Below, in pieces: positions 27,601 through 35,253 of a stretch of 64,000 nucleotides of DNA. Each line of letters starts with the position of its first letter. Within the stretch, counting starts at the first letter, position 1. The notes below the pieces were generated by a model. It made no database searches. It was given only the letters and a program-made list of their open reading frames with translations, and was not told the origin of the DNA. A program made the position numbers and the translations under genes. The stretch spans positions 558,001 to 622,000 of the forward strand of contig NZ_JAVAJF010000001.1 in NCBI RefSeq assembly GCF_030718085.1, in the 5' to 3' direction. This DNA comes from Marinobacter sp. MDS2 (GTDB lineage: Bacteria; Pseudomonadota; Gammaproteobacteria; Pseudomonadales; Oleiphilaceae).

Positions 27601-28199
27601 GCGCGGGCGAATTGCTGGGTGAAGAACAAAGCGGTCAGATCGAAAGCATCGGCTTCACGCTCTACATGCAGTTGTTGGACGAAGCTGTGAAAGCCATTCG
27701 CGAAGGCCGCACTCCCAATGCGGAACTGCCCCTGAGCCATGGCACGGAAATGAACCTGCGCATTCCGGCGATTATTCCGGAAGACTACCTGCCCGACGTT
27801 CACAATCGCTTGATGCTGTATAAGCGCATTGCCAGCGTAAAAGATGAAGGCGAATTAAAAGAACTTCAGGTAGAAATGATTGATCGCTTCGGATTATTAC
27901 CGGAGCCCGCCAAAAACCTCGTGCGCCAAACCCAGCTTCGATTGATGGCGGAGGCCCTGGGCATTGATAAAGTGGATGCTGGCAAGGAATGGGTGCGGCT
28001 GGAGTTTGGTGCCACCACACCGGTTGATCCTCTGATTCTGGTTAAAAAAGTGCAATCCGCACCCGATGCTTTCCGGCTGGAAGGGGCCAACAGCTTCCGC
28101 TTCCGGCTGAATGATGACTCAACCAATGGTAAACTCGACGCCATCTCGGCCATGCTCACCGAGCTTGGCCCTCAAGAAACAAAAGCCAAGGCTTCTTGA
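24666..28199 (+). CDS. mfd: Transcription-repair coupling factor Mfd
   Basis: A 1177-residue DNA translocase that removes RNA polymerase stalled at lesions and recruits UvrA. The N-terminal UvrB-like module (about 30-400) has LSLPDWETLPYD and GEYAVRGAILDIYP. The RNA-polymerase-interacting domain (about 490-560) has GSPVVHIDHGVGRYKGL. The helicase lobes carry Walker A GDVGFGKTE, DEEH (IIDEEHRFG), TATPIPRTL, TTIVETGIDVP and QLRGRVGRS. The C-terminal UvrA-binding-blocking domain follows. AGGAG at 24649-24653 is 12 bases before this ATG and would abut an ATG at 24654, so either could start; 24615 is excluded by the promoter. Confidence 0.97.
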   Translation: MAQGSTNTVANTTLIAPAAPAQAADHRKWGQLQGCSQALAICESARSHKGLTLVVTRSTDEALRLEQAVRFFLSLPPEEDGATLSDDGLELLSLPDWETLPYDLFSPHQDITSRRIRTLHRLPSTDHGILIVPARTLMHRLAPPSYLQGNTLLLKTGQTLNIDNWRMQLEAAGYHHAENVYEHGEYAVRGAILDIYPMGSNLPYRIDLFDDEIETLRTFDPETQRSIDRIEQIELLPAHEFPWHKEARSGFRSRWFEHFPHSDKDSPVYQDVSNGITPPGIEYYLPLFFEQTATLFDYLPASTLVFTEDGLNDAVQAFDSETRARHEDRRHDRLRPILPPSELFLLQEEVFRQLKRYPRVTCSTEPTAGAGSANCAADALPDIAMDGRAADPAGRLKRFLNDFPGRVLICAESSGRREALIENLESQKLKLSTVANWQEFLDKNDADLAITIAPMEQGMVLPEQNLALITETALFGERVLQRRRREKPTEVDDAGYRDLSELRIGSPVVHIDHGVGRYKGLETISAGGESNEFLTLEYAGGSKLYVPVSSLHLISRYAGADEEHAPLHKLGTERWSNAKQKALEKIRDTAAELLDVYARREARKGFQFEDPKEAYRAFAAGFPFEETPDQQVAIQAVFEDMTSEQPMDRLVCGDVGFGKTEVAMRAAFLATWSGKQVAVLVPTTLLAQQHYESFRDRFSDTPVSIELLSRFRSSTQTSKAMSAIEEGKADIVIGTHKLLQGDVKFKNLGLVIIDEEHRFGVQQKEKLKALRAEVDMLNLTATPIPRTLNMAMGHLRDLSIIATPPARRLSVKTFVRQRDEAMVKEAILREILRGGQVYFLHNDVSTIEKTAEDLRRLIPEARVGVGHGQMRERQLEQVMSDFYHKRFNVLVCTTIVETGIDVPSANTIIIERADKFGLAQLHQLRGRVGRSHHQAYAYLLTPPPKSISADAKKRLDAISEAQDLGAGFMLATHDLEIRGAGELLGEEQSGQIESIGFTLYMQLLDEAVKAIREGRTPNAELPLSHGTEMNLRIPAIIPEDYLPDVHNRLMLYKRIASVKDEGELKELQVEMIDRFGLLPEPAKNLVRQTQLRLMAEALGIDKVDAGKEWVRLEFGATTPVDPLILVKKVQSAPDAFRLEGANSFRFRLNDDSTNGKLDAISAMLTELGPQETKAKAS

Positions 28200-28228
28200 A
28201 CCAACCTGATTCAGCCGGAGTGAGACAC

Positions 28229-28978
28229 TTGCAAGCCACGAAACGCTTTTCTAAACCCTTTATGACAGGCGCCGTCCTGGCTCTTGCATTCACGCTCCTG
28301 CCAACAGCGGTTGTTCAGGCTCAGGAATCTCGCAAAGACTTCTACCGAGCGGAGGTCGTGATCCTCCAACGGCTGGTTGACCCAAACGCGGTGGAAGAAC
28401 AGATGGCGGGCAAGAAAATCGAGCCATCACGTGATGTCGCGAAATCGCTCTGGGTCGAAGACGCCAGCGGGCGCCGCATCTCAGACCTGAAACTTGCCCC
28501 ACGAAACGAATTACACCTGGGCCGCGCAGCCAGCCGCCTGGAGAACAGCGGCAATTACCGGGTCCTGGCCGCCGCGGGCTGGTACCAGAGCTTTCCGCCC
28601 AACTACGACGGCTCCCCCATGAGAGTTGCCATCGGAGATTGGCTGACCGGAGCCCAGCAGAAAGCCGTGGAAGGACACATTGAAATCGACCGGCAGCGTT
28701 ACCTGCACGTTGGCGTTCACCTGAATCACTGGAAAGAGGGCTCTGCACCGGTGGCCAATGCCCCCGCTGCTGAAACAGCCAGCACTGACGAAGCCTCAGA
28801 GCCCGAGGCCACAGGATCAATCGCTGATATGACTACGGACACACAGCAGGCCAGAGTCGAGCCCGTCGCGGCCGAGCTGGTCACCTGGATCAAAGAAACC
28901 CGGCGCATGCGGAGTGAGGAAATCCATTTCATAGATTCACCCACTATCGGGGTTCTGGTGTTCTTCAGGAAACTTTAG
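28229..28978 (+). CDS. CsiV family exported protein
   Basis: A 249-residue periplasmic protein with a good signal peptide (hydrophobic core about 14-30, cleavage after VVQA). The CsiV family core includes the strand YRAEVVILQRL, WYQSFPPN and a C-terminal FIDSPTIGVLVFFRK. CsiV was named in Shewanella as a cell-shape integrity protein; its biochemical role is unclear. A variable Ala/Glu/Thr-rich linker lies at about 180-215. The start is uncertain. TTG at 28229 has GGAG eight bases upstream and gives a clean signal peptide; TTG at 28196 overlaps the mfd stop. It converges on and overlaps the phosphorylase gene by 14 bases. Confidence 0.75.
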   Translation: MQATKRFSKPFMTGAVLALAFTLLPTAVVQAQESRKDFYRAEVVILQRLVDPNAVEEQMAGKKIEPSRDVAKSLWVEDASGRRISDLKLAPRNELHLGRAASRLENSGNYRVLAAAGWYQSFPPNYDGSPMRVAIGDWLTGAQQKAVEGHIEIDRQRYLHVGVHLNHWKEGSAPVANAPAAETASTDEASEPEATGSIADMTTDTQQARVEPVAAELVTWIKETRRMRSEEIHFIDSPTIGVLVFFRKL

Positions 28979-29744
28979 GCAAACGTTCCAACTCGCCCAA
29001 GCTGGCCATTGAGCGCTCCAGAATACGCTTGACGCCCGTCATGCCTTGCTCGATGGCCGCTTCAATCTCATCCATTGTAATGATGTGGTCAGACTTTCCT
29101 GCCGCCCAATTCACCACCAAGCCCAAACACACATAACGCATACCCAGTTCTGCGGCCAGAACGGCCTCTGGCATACCCGTCATGCCCACTAGATCACAAC
29201 CGTCTTGCTCAAGACGACGGATTTCTGCAGCGGTTTCAAGCCTTGGGCCCTGGGTAGCTCCATAAACTCCGAAATCGGAAAATTCGAGTTCCAACGCGTC
29301 GGCCGACTCTATTAGAAGTGCCCGCCCGTCCTGATCGTAAGGGTGGGTAAAGTCGATATGGGTTACGTGTTCAAGCTCGTCTTCAAAAAAAGTACTGGCG
29401 CGCCCCCAGGTGTAATCAATCAACTGATGGGGAATCACAACGTGGGCCGGGCCCATGGCTGAATGAATCCCACCCACGGCATTGACACCCACAACGGTTC
29501 GAACCCCCGCATCGTAAAGCGCTTGCAGATTGGCCCGATAGTTCACCCGGTGCGGCGGTATACGGTGCGGATTGCCATGCCTGGCCAAAAAGACCACGGG
29601 CTGTTCGCCCAGCACACCTTTAACAAGTACGTCGGAGGGCTCCCCCCAACGGTTACTGTCCGCCTCTTTGCCAAGTATCTGAAGCTCACTCAGCTGAGTC
29701 AGCCCCGTTCCGCCGATAATTCCTACCGGACGATTAGTCGCCAT
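28965..29744 (-). CDS. S-methyl-5'-thioinosine / methylthioadenosine phosphorylase
   Basis: A 259-residue purine phosphorylase of the PNP/MTAP family, acting in salvage of methylthioadenosine from polyamine synthesis. IIGGTGLTQL (8-17) and FLARHGNPHRIPPHRVNYRAN bind phosphate. VNAVGGIHSAMGPAHVVIPHQLIDYTWGR, TQGPRLETAAEIRRL and VGMTGMPEAVLAAELGMRY form the active site. The close relative in Pseudomonas (PA3004) prefers methylthioinosine, and this sits in the same neighbourhood (mfd, csiV, psrA). Inosine preference is therefore inferred, not seen. The start at 29744 has a strong GGAGGTG, and a long upstream frame was rejected. It overlaps the MscS gene by 11 bases. Confidence 0.87.
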   Translation of the reverse strand: MATNRPVGIIGGTGLTQLSELQILGKEADSNRWGEPSDVLVKGVLGEQPVVFLARHGNPHRIPPHRVNYRANLQALYDAGVRTVVGVNAVGGIHSAMGPAHVVIPHQLIDYTWGRASTFFEDELEHVTHIDFTHPYDQDGRALLIESADALELEFSDFGVYGATQGPRLETAAEIRRLEQDGCDLVGMTGMPEAVLAAELGMRYVCLGLVVNWAAGKSDHIITMDEIEAAIEQGMTGVKRILERSMASLGELERLPKVS

Positions 29745-30981
29745 CAGCATCACCTCCGTCGCTTGAATTCGAATCGTCATCGCGGGCATGGGCCTCGCCC
29801 TGATTTTCTCTGTAATCCGATTTTTTGCGAGCGGCCTGGTCGTCGCGCTTATCGTCTTTCTCTTTTGCATCCGGATTGCTGACAGACACGCCATCCGGCA
29901 AATGCAGGGTTCTTGTCGGGAAGGCAACTTCCGCGTCGTGGCCTTCAATAATATCGCTGATCTTCAGCAGTACATCTTCCTTGATACCGTGATAGCGAAC
30001 CCAGTCGGTAGTTTTGGTGAAGGTGTAAATCATGATGTCGAGCGTGGAATCATTGAACGCCAGGAAATTCACGATCAAGGTCTGATTGGAATCAATCTCG
30101 TCGTGGTTCTTCAACATATCCCGGATTTCATCAACAATCGTTTTCATTGATTGCACATCGGCATAACGAATCCCGATGGTTTCGGATATCCTGCGATTGG
30201 TCATACGCGAGGGGTTCTCTACCGCGATCACGGTAAACGTCGCATTGGGTACGTACAGCGGGCGCTTATCAAAGGTACGAATGGTGGTTAAACGCCAACC
30301 GATGTGTTCCACCGTCCCTTCAATATTCCGATCAGGAGATCGAATCCAGTCCCCCACCTTGAACGGGCGATCCAGGTGAATAATGAAACCGCCGAAAAAG
30401 TTCGCCAGCAAATCCTTGGCGGCAAAGCCAACGGCAATACCACCCACACCACCAAACGCCAGCACACCTGAAATACTAAAACCCAGAGTCTGCAGTGCCG
30501 TTAGCACTGCAGTAATAATAATGACCGCGCGAAGCAATTTACTGATGGCATTCACCGTCGTGAAGTCCATGGGCTTGCGCATTTTGACCGGAGAAACCAG
30601 AACTTTCTCAACCTGCTTGACCAGACCGAACAAGGCCCAGACGATCACCCACATGAAACCGATCTTCAGCACGGTTTCGTTGGCCGTGAACACTTCGGCG
30701 TCAGAGAAATGATGGGCAATTTCTGCCGCCCAATACACCCCTTGCAACCAGATAAACGCCACCAGGGGGCGGCGACAGGCGTGGAGAACCGCATCATCCC
30801 AGAGGTTCTTGGTATGACTGAATTTGGTCTCGAGGTATAGAACCACACGGCTAACGATGAAGGCCAAAACGGCCGTAGTAAACACCACCGCAAAAATCAG
30901 GATGCCCGCACGCCAACCTTCGGTAAGCATACCGAAGTGTTCAATCCAGTCGTTTACTATGCGCAAGATATTTCCGATCAT
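29734..30981 (-). CDS. MscS-family mechanosensitive channel (YbdG/MscM-like)
   Basis: A 415-residue inner-membrane protein with about five N-terminal helices. The MscS pore and beta domain follow: GVLAFGGVGGIAVGFAAKDLLANFFGG is the pore helix region, then FKVGDWI, EGTVEHIGWRLTTIRTFDKRPLYVPNATF. The C-terminus (about 375-415) is a highly charged tail rich in Lys, Asp and Glu. Channels of this class release solutes on hypo-osmotic shock. It is 23 bases downstream of the L,D-transpeptidase gene and overlaps the phosphorylase gene, so these three may be one unit. Confidence 0.92.
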   Translation of the reverse strand: MIGNILRIVNDWIEHFGMLTEGWRAGILIFAVVFTTAVLAFIVSRVVLYLETKFSHTKNLWDDAVLHACRRPLVAFIWLQGVYWAAEIAHHFSDAEVFTANETVLKIGFMWVIVWALFGLVKQVEKVLVSPVKMRKPMDFTTVNAISKLLRAVIIITAVLTALQTLGFSISGVLAFGGVGGIAVGFAAKDLLANFFGGFIIHLDRPFKVGDWIRSPDRNIEGTVEHIGWRLTTIRTFDKRPLYVPNATFTVIAVENPSRMTNRRISETIGIRYADVQSMKTIVDEIRDMLKNHDEIDSNQTLIVNFLAFNDSTLDIMIYTFTKTTDWVRYHGIKEDVLLKISDIIEGHDAEVAFPTRTLHLPDGVSVSNPDAKEKDDKRDDQAARKKSDYRENQGEAHARDDDSNSSDGGDADGD

Positions 30982-31004
30982 CCTGTCCCTCTGGGCTCGT
31001 CAAC

Positions 31005-31505
31005 TCACTCAATATTCACGTACATACCAACCGGCGCACGCTCGAATAATTCTAACAAATCCCGGTTACGCATCCGCACGCAGCCATGAGACATAGGTAC
31101 CCCCATCGGCTCCGTATCGGGTGTCCCATGAATGTATATGAAACGGCGAAAGGTATCGACACCCGGCCCGCGATTGCGCTGCCATTCCAGTCCACACAGC
31201 CAAAGTATACGAGTCAGGATCCAGTCACGATCGGGATAGGCCGCCGCAAGCTCCGGCGTGTATACCTCGCCTGTGGGCCGTCGGCCGCGAAACACCGCAT
31301 TCAAAGGCTGACCTTCACCAATGCGCGCTCGCACATAGTGCCTGCCCCTGGGCGTACAACCACTGCCGTCCTGTTCCCCCGCCCCGTTTAAGGCGGTGGA
31401 AACCGGGTAACTGGCCAACAGGGAACCGTCATCAGCCAGTACACGAAGCGACTGATCAGCGAGAGAAATATGGATATGCGCCCGTTGGGGCCATGGGGTA
31501 TTCAA
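31005..31505 (-). CDS. L,D-transpeptidase (YkuD) domain protein without signal peptide
   Basis: A 166-residue protein with the YkuD catalytic motif intact: HGTPDTEPMG (126-135) and MSHGCVRM with nucleophile Cys142. The opening IHISLADQSLRVL and TPRGRHYVRARIG are typical ErfK/YbiS landmarks. L,D-transpeptidases cross-link peptidoglycan or attach lipoproteins in the periplasm. Here no N-terminal hydrophobic segment exists and no upstream start would add one, so its location is unclear. Similar signal-less forms occur in related bacteria. The stop of psrA lies 56 bases upstream, with a CTTCCCTC/GAGGGAG hairpin between. Confidence 0.88.
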   Translation of the reverse strand: MNTPWPQRAHIHISLADQSLRVLADDGSLLASYPVSTALNGAGEQDGSGCTPRGRHYVRARIGEGQPLNAVFRGRRPTGEVYTPELAAAYPDRDWILTRILWLCGLEWQRNRGPGVDTFRRFIYIHGTPDTEPMGVPMSHGCVRMRNRDLLELFERAPVGMYVNIE

Positions 31506-31560
31506 AACGTAAGCTCCCTCGGGCGAAAACCAGAGGGAAGCCTACCTGAGGGCGGGGAGT

Positions 31561-32238
31561 TCAGGCAACCGTAGTGCCCGCAAGCGAAGGCGGCACTTGC
31601 AGTTTATCAGGGGCCTTCATGCCTTCGGCCAGGAACGGCACCAAACGAGCGGCAATTTCCTGAACCGAAGCCTGCACGCCCAGCTTGTTGTCGAGAATAT
31701 CGATCAGGGCATCACTACTGGACATGGTGAACGCGGTCGCCCCTAACATGAACTGTATGCGCCAATAACGATCTACAGCCGATAACTCGGGAGTGGCCTC
31801 CTTCAGCAATCGCATGAAACGACTGAATGGCTGCCCGTATTCCTGCTCCAGAAACTTGCGCAAGTGCCCTTGGGATTGGGTGTAGGCAAGGCCCAGCAAA
31901 CGCATGAAAATCGAGATGCCCTTTTCATTGCGCTGGGGCATACGGATGGCGCTTTCGGTCAGCACCCACAGTGTCTGGTTCAAAGTTGGCGGATTACCCT
32001 GGCACTTCTGCTCCAAATCATCGAACGCGGCTTCCAGTGTCGATGAAAAGGGGGTCAAGAAGCGCGCAAACACCGCATGGATCAGCGCGTTCTTTGAGCC
32101 AAAATGGTAATTGACCGCAGCCAGATTTACGTTAGCCTTACTGGTAATCATACGAAGCGAAGTTTCTGCAAAACCACGCTCCGCGAACAGCTCTTCAGCT
32201 GCATCGAGAATGCGATCTACGGTATCTGACTGTGCCAT
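31561..32238 (-). CDS. psrA: TetR-family fatty-acid-responsive regulator PsrA
   Basis: A 225-residue TetR/AcrR repressor. The N-terminal helix-turn-helix (about 8-55, with TSLRMITSKANVNLAAVNYHFGSKNALI) and the ligand domain match Pseudomonas PsrA closely in memory. This includes SIFMRLLGLAYTQSQGHLRKFLE and IQFMLGATAFTMSSSDAL. PsrA senses long-chain fatty acids, represses beta-oxidation genes and activates rpoS. Two PsrA-type boxes lie over its own promoter, predicting autorepression. It lies in the same general neighbourhood as in Pseudomonas (mfd to psrA), although nagZ, expected between them, is absent here. Confidence 0.9.
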   Translation of the reverse strand: MAQSDTVDRILDAAEELFAERGFAETSLRMITSKANVNLAAVNYHFGSKNALIHAVFARFLTPFSSTLEAAFDDLEQKCQGNPPTLNQTLWVLTESAIRMPQRNEKGISIFMRLLGLAYTQSQGHLRKFLEQEYGQPFSRFMRLLKEATPELSAVDRYWRIQFMLGATAFTMSSSDALIDILDNKLGVQASVQEIAARLVPFLAEGMKAPDKLQVPPSLAGTTVA

Positions 32239-32258
32239 TTTATTATCAGAGCCTCTAA

Positions 32259-32302
32259 CAAACGTCTGTTTGAAACATACGTTTGAGAGCTAATAATGTC
32301 AA
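32259..32302 (-). promoter_or_regulatory. psrA promoter covered by two PsrA boxes
   Basis: On the reverse strand, a perfect TTGACA (32302-32297), a 17-base spacer and TATGTT (32279-32274) form a sigma-70 promoter. Two boxes of the type (C/G)AAAC-N4-GTTTG lie at 32259-32272 and 32272-32285, sharing one base. One covers the -10 and the other the predicted start. The match to the known PsrA motif G/CAAAC-N4-GTTTG/C is exact for both. Confidence 0.8.
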
Positions 32303-33162
32303 GCTCGAGCCTCTGGCACCGCAGCGGCCTCTTGCCACCCCCGATCTATCGCCGCCTGGTTGCCATCGAAAAACGCTTGTTGGATTTTGTTGTACGCTCT
32401 TTCCGCTTCCAGCATAAAGATCAAGTAGAGCCTGATATGTTCCCGCTTGCTGAGGTATCGGGGAAGAACCCGCTGCTCCGATAGCCGGATCATGTCGCTG
32501 AAGCGGCCATGGCGCAAGGTTGCGTTGTACCGGGCCATTCTCGCACATTGCCAAACCAGCCCGTCGGCTCCTTCAAGATGGGCAACGTGCTTACGTGCAT
32601 CGCTCAACATACGCTGGCGGCGCAGGATCAAATCCAGATAAGACGGCTTGTTGGTGTAGATGCGCCGAATAAACGGCACGCCTAAAAGAAGGATGAACAC
32701 ACACACCCCGAAGCCGCCCCCTGCAACCCAGGCCGGCACCATGCCTGTCAGCCCGCTGAGAAAAACCGAGGCGGCGACTATGGCAGATAACAACCACAAA
32801 TCGCGGCTCCGCCGAGCCTGTGCCACGGAGTAGTTATCAGGCCACTCGGACATCGACAGTAACTCGAAATCCATCAAGAGTACTCGGTCACATTGTCGCA
32901 ACATCAACCTGAGATCTTTCAGTTCAGATTGCGCCTGGCGGGCCTCGTCGTCCTGCAAGCCGGGCTCGTCTTCAGCGCCTGCACTGGTCTCGGCGGACGG
33001 GCCGTCACCGTCTGCCTCCGTGCTTTCCGCTTGCTCTGCATCCACGGCTTCGCTGCGTTCCTGCTGAGACGTTTCCACAGGATCAGCAGGCCTGCCTGCG
33101 CGAAGCTGAGCGGGCGGTGAATCCACACCCGCAGTCATGGTTGTTGTGGCATTTTCCGCCAT
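32299..33162 (-). CDS. Membrane protein of unknown function
   Basis: A 287-residue protein I do not recognise. Residues 1-75 are acidic and disordered-looking (rich in Glu, Asp, Ala and Ser). A helical stretch follows, and two adjacent membrane helices lie at about 122-165, separated by a Gly-rich turn. The C-terminal 120 residues are cytoplasmic-looking and rich in Arg and aromatic residues (ARKHVAHLEG, MARYNATLRHGRFSD, YLSKREHIRLYLIFMLEAERAYN), probably a helical bundle. GGGAG stands four bases before the ATG. It is divergent from ribE; its stop codon overlaps the -35 of psrA. Confidence 0.75.
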   Translation of the reverse strand: MAENATTTMTAGVDSPPAQLRAGRPADPVETSQQERSEAVDAEQAESTEADGDGPSAETSAGAEDEPGLQDDEARQAQSELKDLRLMLRQCDRVLLMDFELLSMSEWPDNYSVAQARRSRDLWLLSAIVAASVFLSGLTGMVPAWVAGGGFGVCVFILLLGVPFIRRIYTNKPSYLDLILRRQRMLSDARKHVAHLEGADGLVWQCARMARYNATLRHGRFSDMIRLSEQRVLPRYLSKREHIRLYLIFMLEAERAYNKIQQAFFDGNQAAIDRGWQEAAAVPEARA

Positions 33163-33310
33163 GAGGCTCCCACTGTTCTATGCGTTGGTTAGATTGGTTA
33201 TCGGCCACAAGAGCGACAACTTGAGCAGCGCCCTATCCCGCGCCACTTCTTGGCAACCGTCAGCGCCACCGGTATGCTTTCCCCATTCATCGCACTTCAG
33301 GAGACGGTTT

Positions 33311-33931
33311 ATGTTTACCGGTATCGTTCAGGGCATTGCCAAAGTAGTCGAAATCCATACAGCACCGGGCCTGAACACCCTCGTTATCGAGCTTCCTGAA
33401 GACAAAGTTGAAGGGGTAACCATTGGCGCGTCCGTTGCCATTAACGGCACGTGTATGACGGTAACCCGGCAGGAAGGCCAGCAGCTCTATTTCGATGCGA
33501 TGCAAGAAACTCTGCGGCTAACGACCCTCGGGGCACTTAATATCGGAGACGAGGTGAACTTCGAGCGGGCGGCACGGATTGGCGATGAAATTGGCGGGCA
33601 CTTGTTGAGCGGGCATGTCCACACCACCGCTCAACTCGCAGACATCATCCGCACCGAAAACAACGTCACCCTATGGTTCGAAGTGCCAGAAAACTGGATG
33701 AAGTACATTTTTCCGAAAGGCTTTATTGCGATCAACGGCGCCAGCCTGACCATAGGCGAAGTCGAAGCCAACCGCTTCAACGTCCACTTAATTCCTGAAA
33801 CGCTCCGTGCGACAACGTTCGGCACCATTGAGCAGGGTCAAGTGGTGAATATTGAGGTGGATAGCCAGACACAAACCATCGTCGATACCCTGGCGCGCAT
33901 GGGTTACGACCGCCCTGCTACGGCGGTTTAA
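33311..33931 (+). CDS. ribE: Riboflavin synthase alpha subunit
   Basis: A 207-residue enzyme that dismutates two 6,7-dimethyl-8-ribityllumazine molecules into riboflavin. Two lumazine-binding repeats are visible. The first begins MFTGIVQGIAKV with SVAINGTCMTV; the second has GHLLSGHVHTTAQL, FIAINGASLTIGEV and NVHLIPETLRATTFG. Length is normal. The start at 33311 has AGGAGAC upstream; the frame upstream to 33137 overlaps the divergent gene and lacks homology. No other rib gene is nearby and no FMN riboswitch is seen, so it is a lone ribE. Confidence 0.95.
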   Translation: MFTGIVQGIAKVVEIHTAPGLNTLVIELPEDKVEGVTIGASVAINGTCMTVTRQEGQQLYFDAMQETLRLTTLGALNIGDEVNFERAARIGDEIGGHLLSGHVHTTAQLADIIRTENNVTLWFEVPENWMKYIFPKGFIAINGASLTIGEVEANRFNVHLIPETLRATTFGTIEQGQVVNIEVDSQTQTIVDTLARMGYDRPATAV

Positions 33932-33940
33932 TCCCGGCCG

Positions 33941-35074
33941 CTACAGCGCAGCTTCAAACACCACAAAACGCGGGCTTGCTGCCCGCTGCTCTACGGTTCG
34001 GAAATAACGTTTCAGCGTGCGGTGATAACCCAGGTGCCGATTACCGACCATTAAAACCCGCCCATCGGCCGCAAGATGTTCTGCAGCCTCTTCAAATAGC
34101 CTTAAGGCAATGTGATCACCCACCACGCCCCCCTCGTGAAAAGGCGGGTTCAGCAAAATCAGCTGATACTTGCCGCTGTCCTTCGGCACACCGTCGGTGT
34201 GGTGCAATTGCGCTCGTTCCGAATAGCCACAATGGTTCAGGTTATGCCGCACACTGGCAACCGCCTGACTGGAGACATCGCTAAATTCAAGGGAAATATC
34301 GGCCCGGCAAGCCAGTGCGGTGAGCCCCAGAACGCCGTTACCGCACGCAAGATCAAGCACCCGGGCTTCGGGCTTGAGTGCCTGTACCGCCGGCCCGACC
34401 AATGGCAACAGCTCGCGGGTACCAATATCCAGGCGCTCCCGTGAAAACACCGCAGGCATGGCTTCTACTCGGGCCGGCACACCGGGTTGCTGATATCCTT
34501 TCCAGATGGCAGGCCAGCCCTCCAGACGCTCGCTGCCACGACGACAAACCACAACCCGGGCCTTTTTCCTGGCCGGTAGTACCGCCTCGGTAGTCACCGC
34601 TGCTGAAAACACATCCACACTGCGTTCTGGCAGGTGCTTAATCATACCGCCCGCCAGCAAAAGGCCGTTTTCTGACAATTGACCATTCAACCAACGCAGC
34701 AACCACGCCAAATACTCTGCCTGTCTGGGGATCCGCATTACAACGAGATCAAACGGCCCTTCTGGCGCATTGAGCCAACTGGTCGGATCGGATGCGGAGG
34801 GCACGTTCGAATTCCGGCGTGCATTATCCCTTAGCGCTTGGTTCAATGCAGCGCTATCAGAAACTGAAACCGGCTCATAATCCGCCAAGCCGAGAGTCAA
34901 GGCACCAAAGGCATCGTCAATCACAAGAACACGATGGTCCGGGCTCACCCGCTTCAGCGCTTCGTCTAAAAGCAGCTCGTCGGCAGCATCCCATGCCCTC
35001 AAGCGAGAGGCCTCACTACCGGGCCGTTTCAACGCCAGACACCGGTCGGCAATTTCAAGCACTTCACTGGTCAT
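33941..35074 (-). CDS. rlmG: 23S rRNA (guanine-N2) methyltransferase RlmG
   Basis: A 377-residue SAM-dependent methyltransferase expected to form m2G1835 in 23S rRNA. The N-terminal half is a degenerate methyltransferase domain (VLVIDDAFGALTLGLADY). The C-terminal half is catalytic, with FSRERLDIGTRELLP, VLDLACGNGVLGLTAL (SAM loop) and LILLNPPFHEGG (the NPPF catalytic motif). This two-domain plan is shared with RsmC, encoded next on the same strand. RlmG is favoured by total length and the IGTRELLP segment. The Shine-Dalgarno is poor. Confidence 0.88.
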   Translation of the reverse strand: MTSEVLEIADRCLALKRPGSEASRLRAWDAADELLLDEALKRVSPDHRVLVIDDAFGALTLGLADYEPVSVSDSAALNQALRDNARRNSNVPSASDPTSWLNAPEGPFDLVVMRIPRQAEYLAWLLRWLNGQLSENGLLLAGGMIKHLPERSVDVFSAAVTTEAVLPARKKARVVVCRRGSERLEGWPAIWKGYQQPGVPARVEAMPAVFSRERLDIGTRELLPLVGPAVQALKPEARVLDLACGNGVLGLTALACRADISLEFSDVSSQAVASVRHNLNHCGYSERAQLHHTDGVPKDSGKYQLILLNPPFHEGGVVGDHIALRLFEEAAEHLAADGRVLMVGNRHLGYHRTLKRYFRTVEQRAASPRFVVFEAAL

Positions 35075-35094
35075 GTCAGGGATCCGATCACTTA

Positions 35095-35253
35095 ATTCTG
35101 ATAAATACCGTTTTTAGGCTGTTTACTCTAGAAAAAACACCTAAATTAGCCTTGTTCACGCCGAAAACCCCTTTCGGTCAGACGTTCGGCGCCCTGCCGA
35201 TTGACCGATCGTTTTCTGCACATGCTTTTTTACCCCTCCCCAGGGGTTTTTTT
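35095..35253 (+). ncRNA. Candidate small RNA between rlmG and rsmC
   Basis: A plus-strand intrinsic terminator stands here although both flanking genes are on the minus strand. Upstream of it, CCGAAA (35161-35166) pairs with TTTCGG (35172-35177) around an ACCCC loop. An alternative pairing uses GCCGAA (35160-35165) with TTCGGC (35185-35190). The C-rich loop and terminator are typical sRNA features. The 5' end is a guess: AT-rich sequence at 35080-35150 could hold a promoter, but no clear -35/-10 pair was found. It could also be antisense to the rlmG leader. Confidence 0.3.
35232..35253 (+). terminator. Orphan plus-strand intrinsic terminator
   Basis: ACCCCT (35232-35237) pairs with AGGGGT (35242-35247) around a CCCC tetraloop and is followed directly by seven Ts (35247-35253). 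On the minus strand the hairpin is followed by As, so it does not end rsmC transcription. No plus-strand gene precedes it. Confidence 0.75.

Noticed and set aside
33163..33310. FMN riboswitch before ribE
   Set aside because: The conserved RFN blocks are not present in the 148-base leader region, and there is no terminator or sequestering hairpin.
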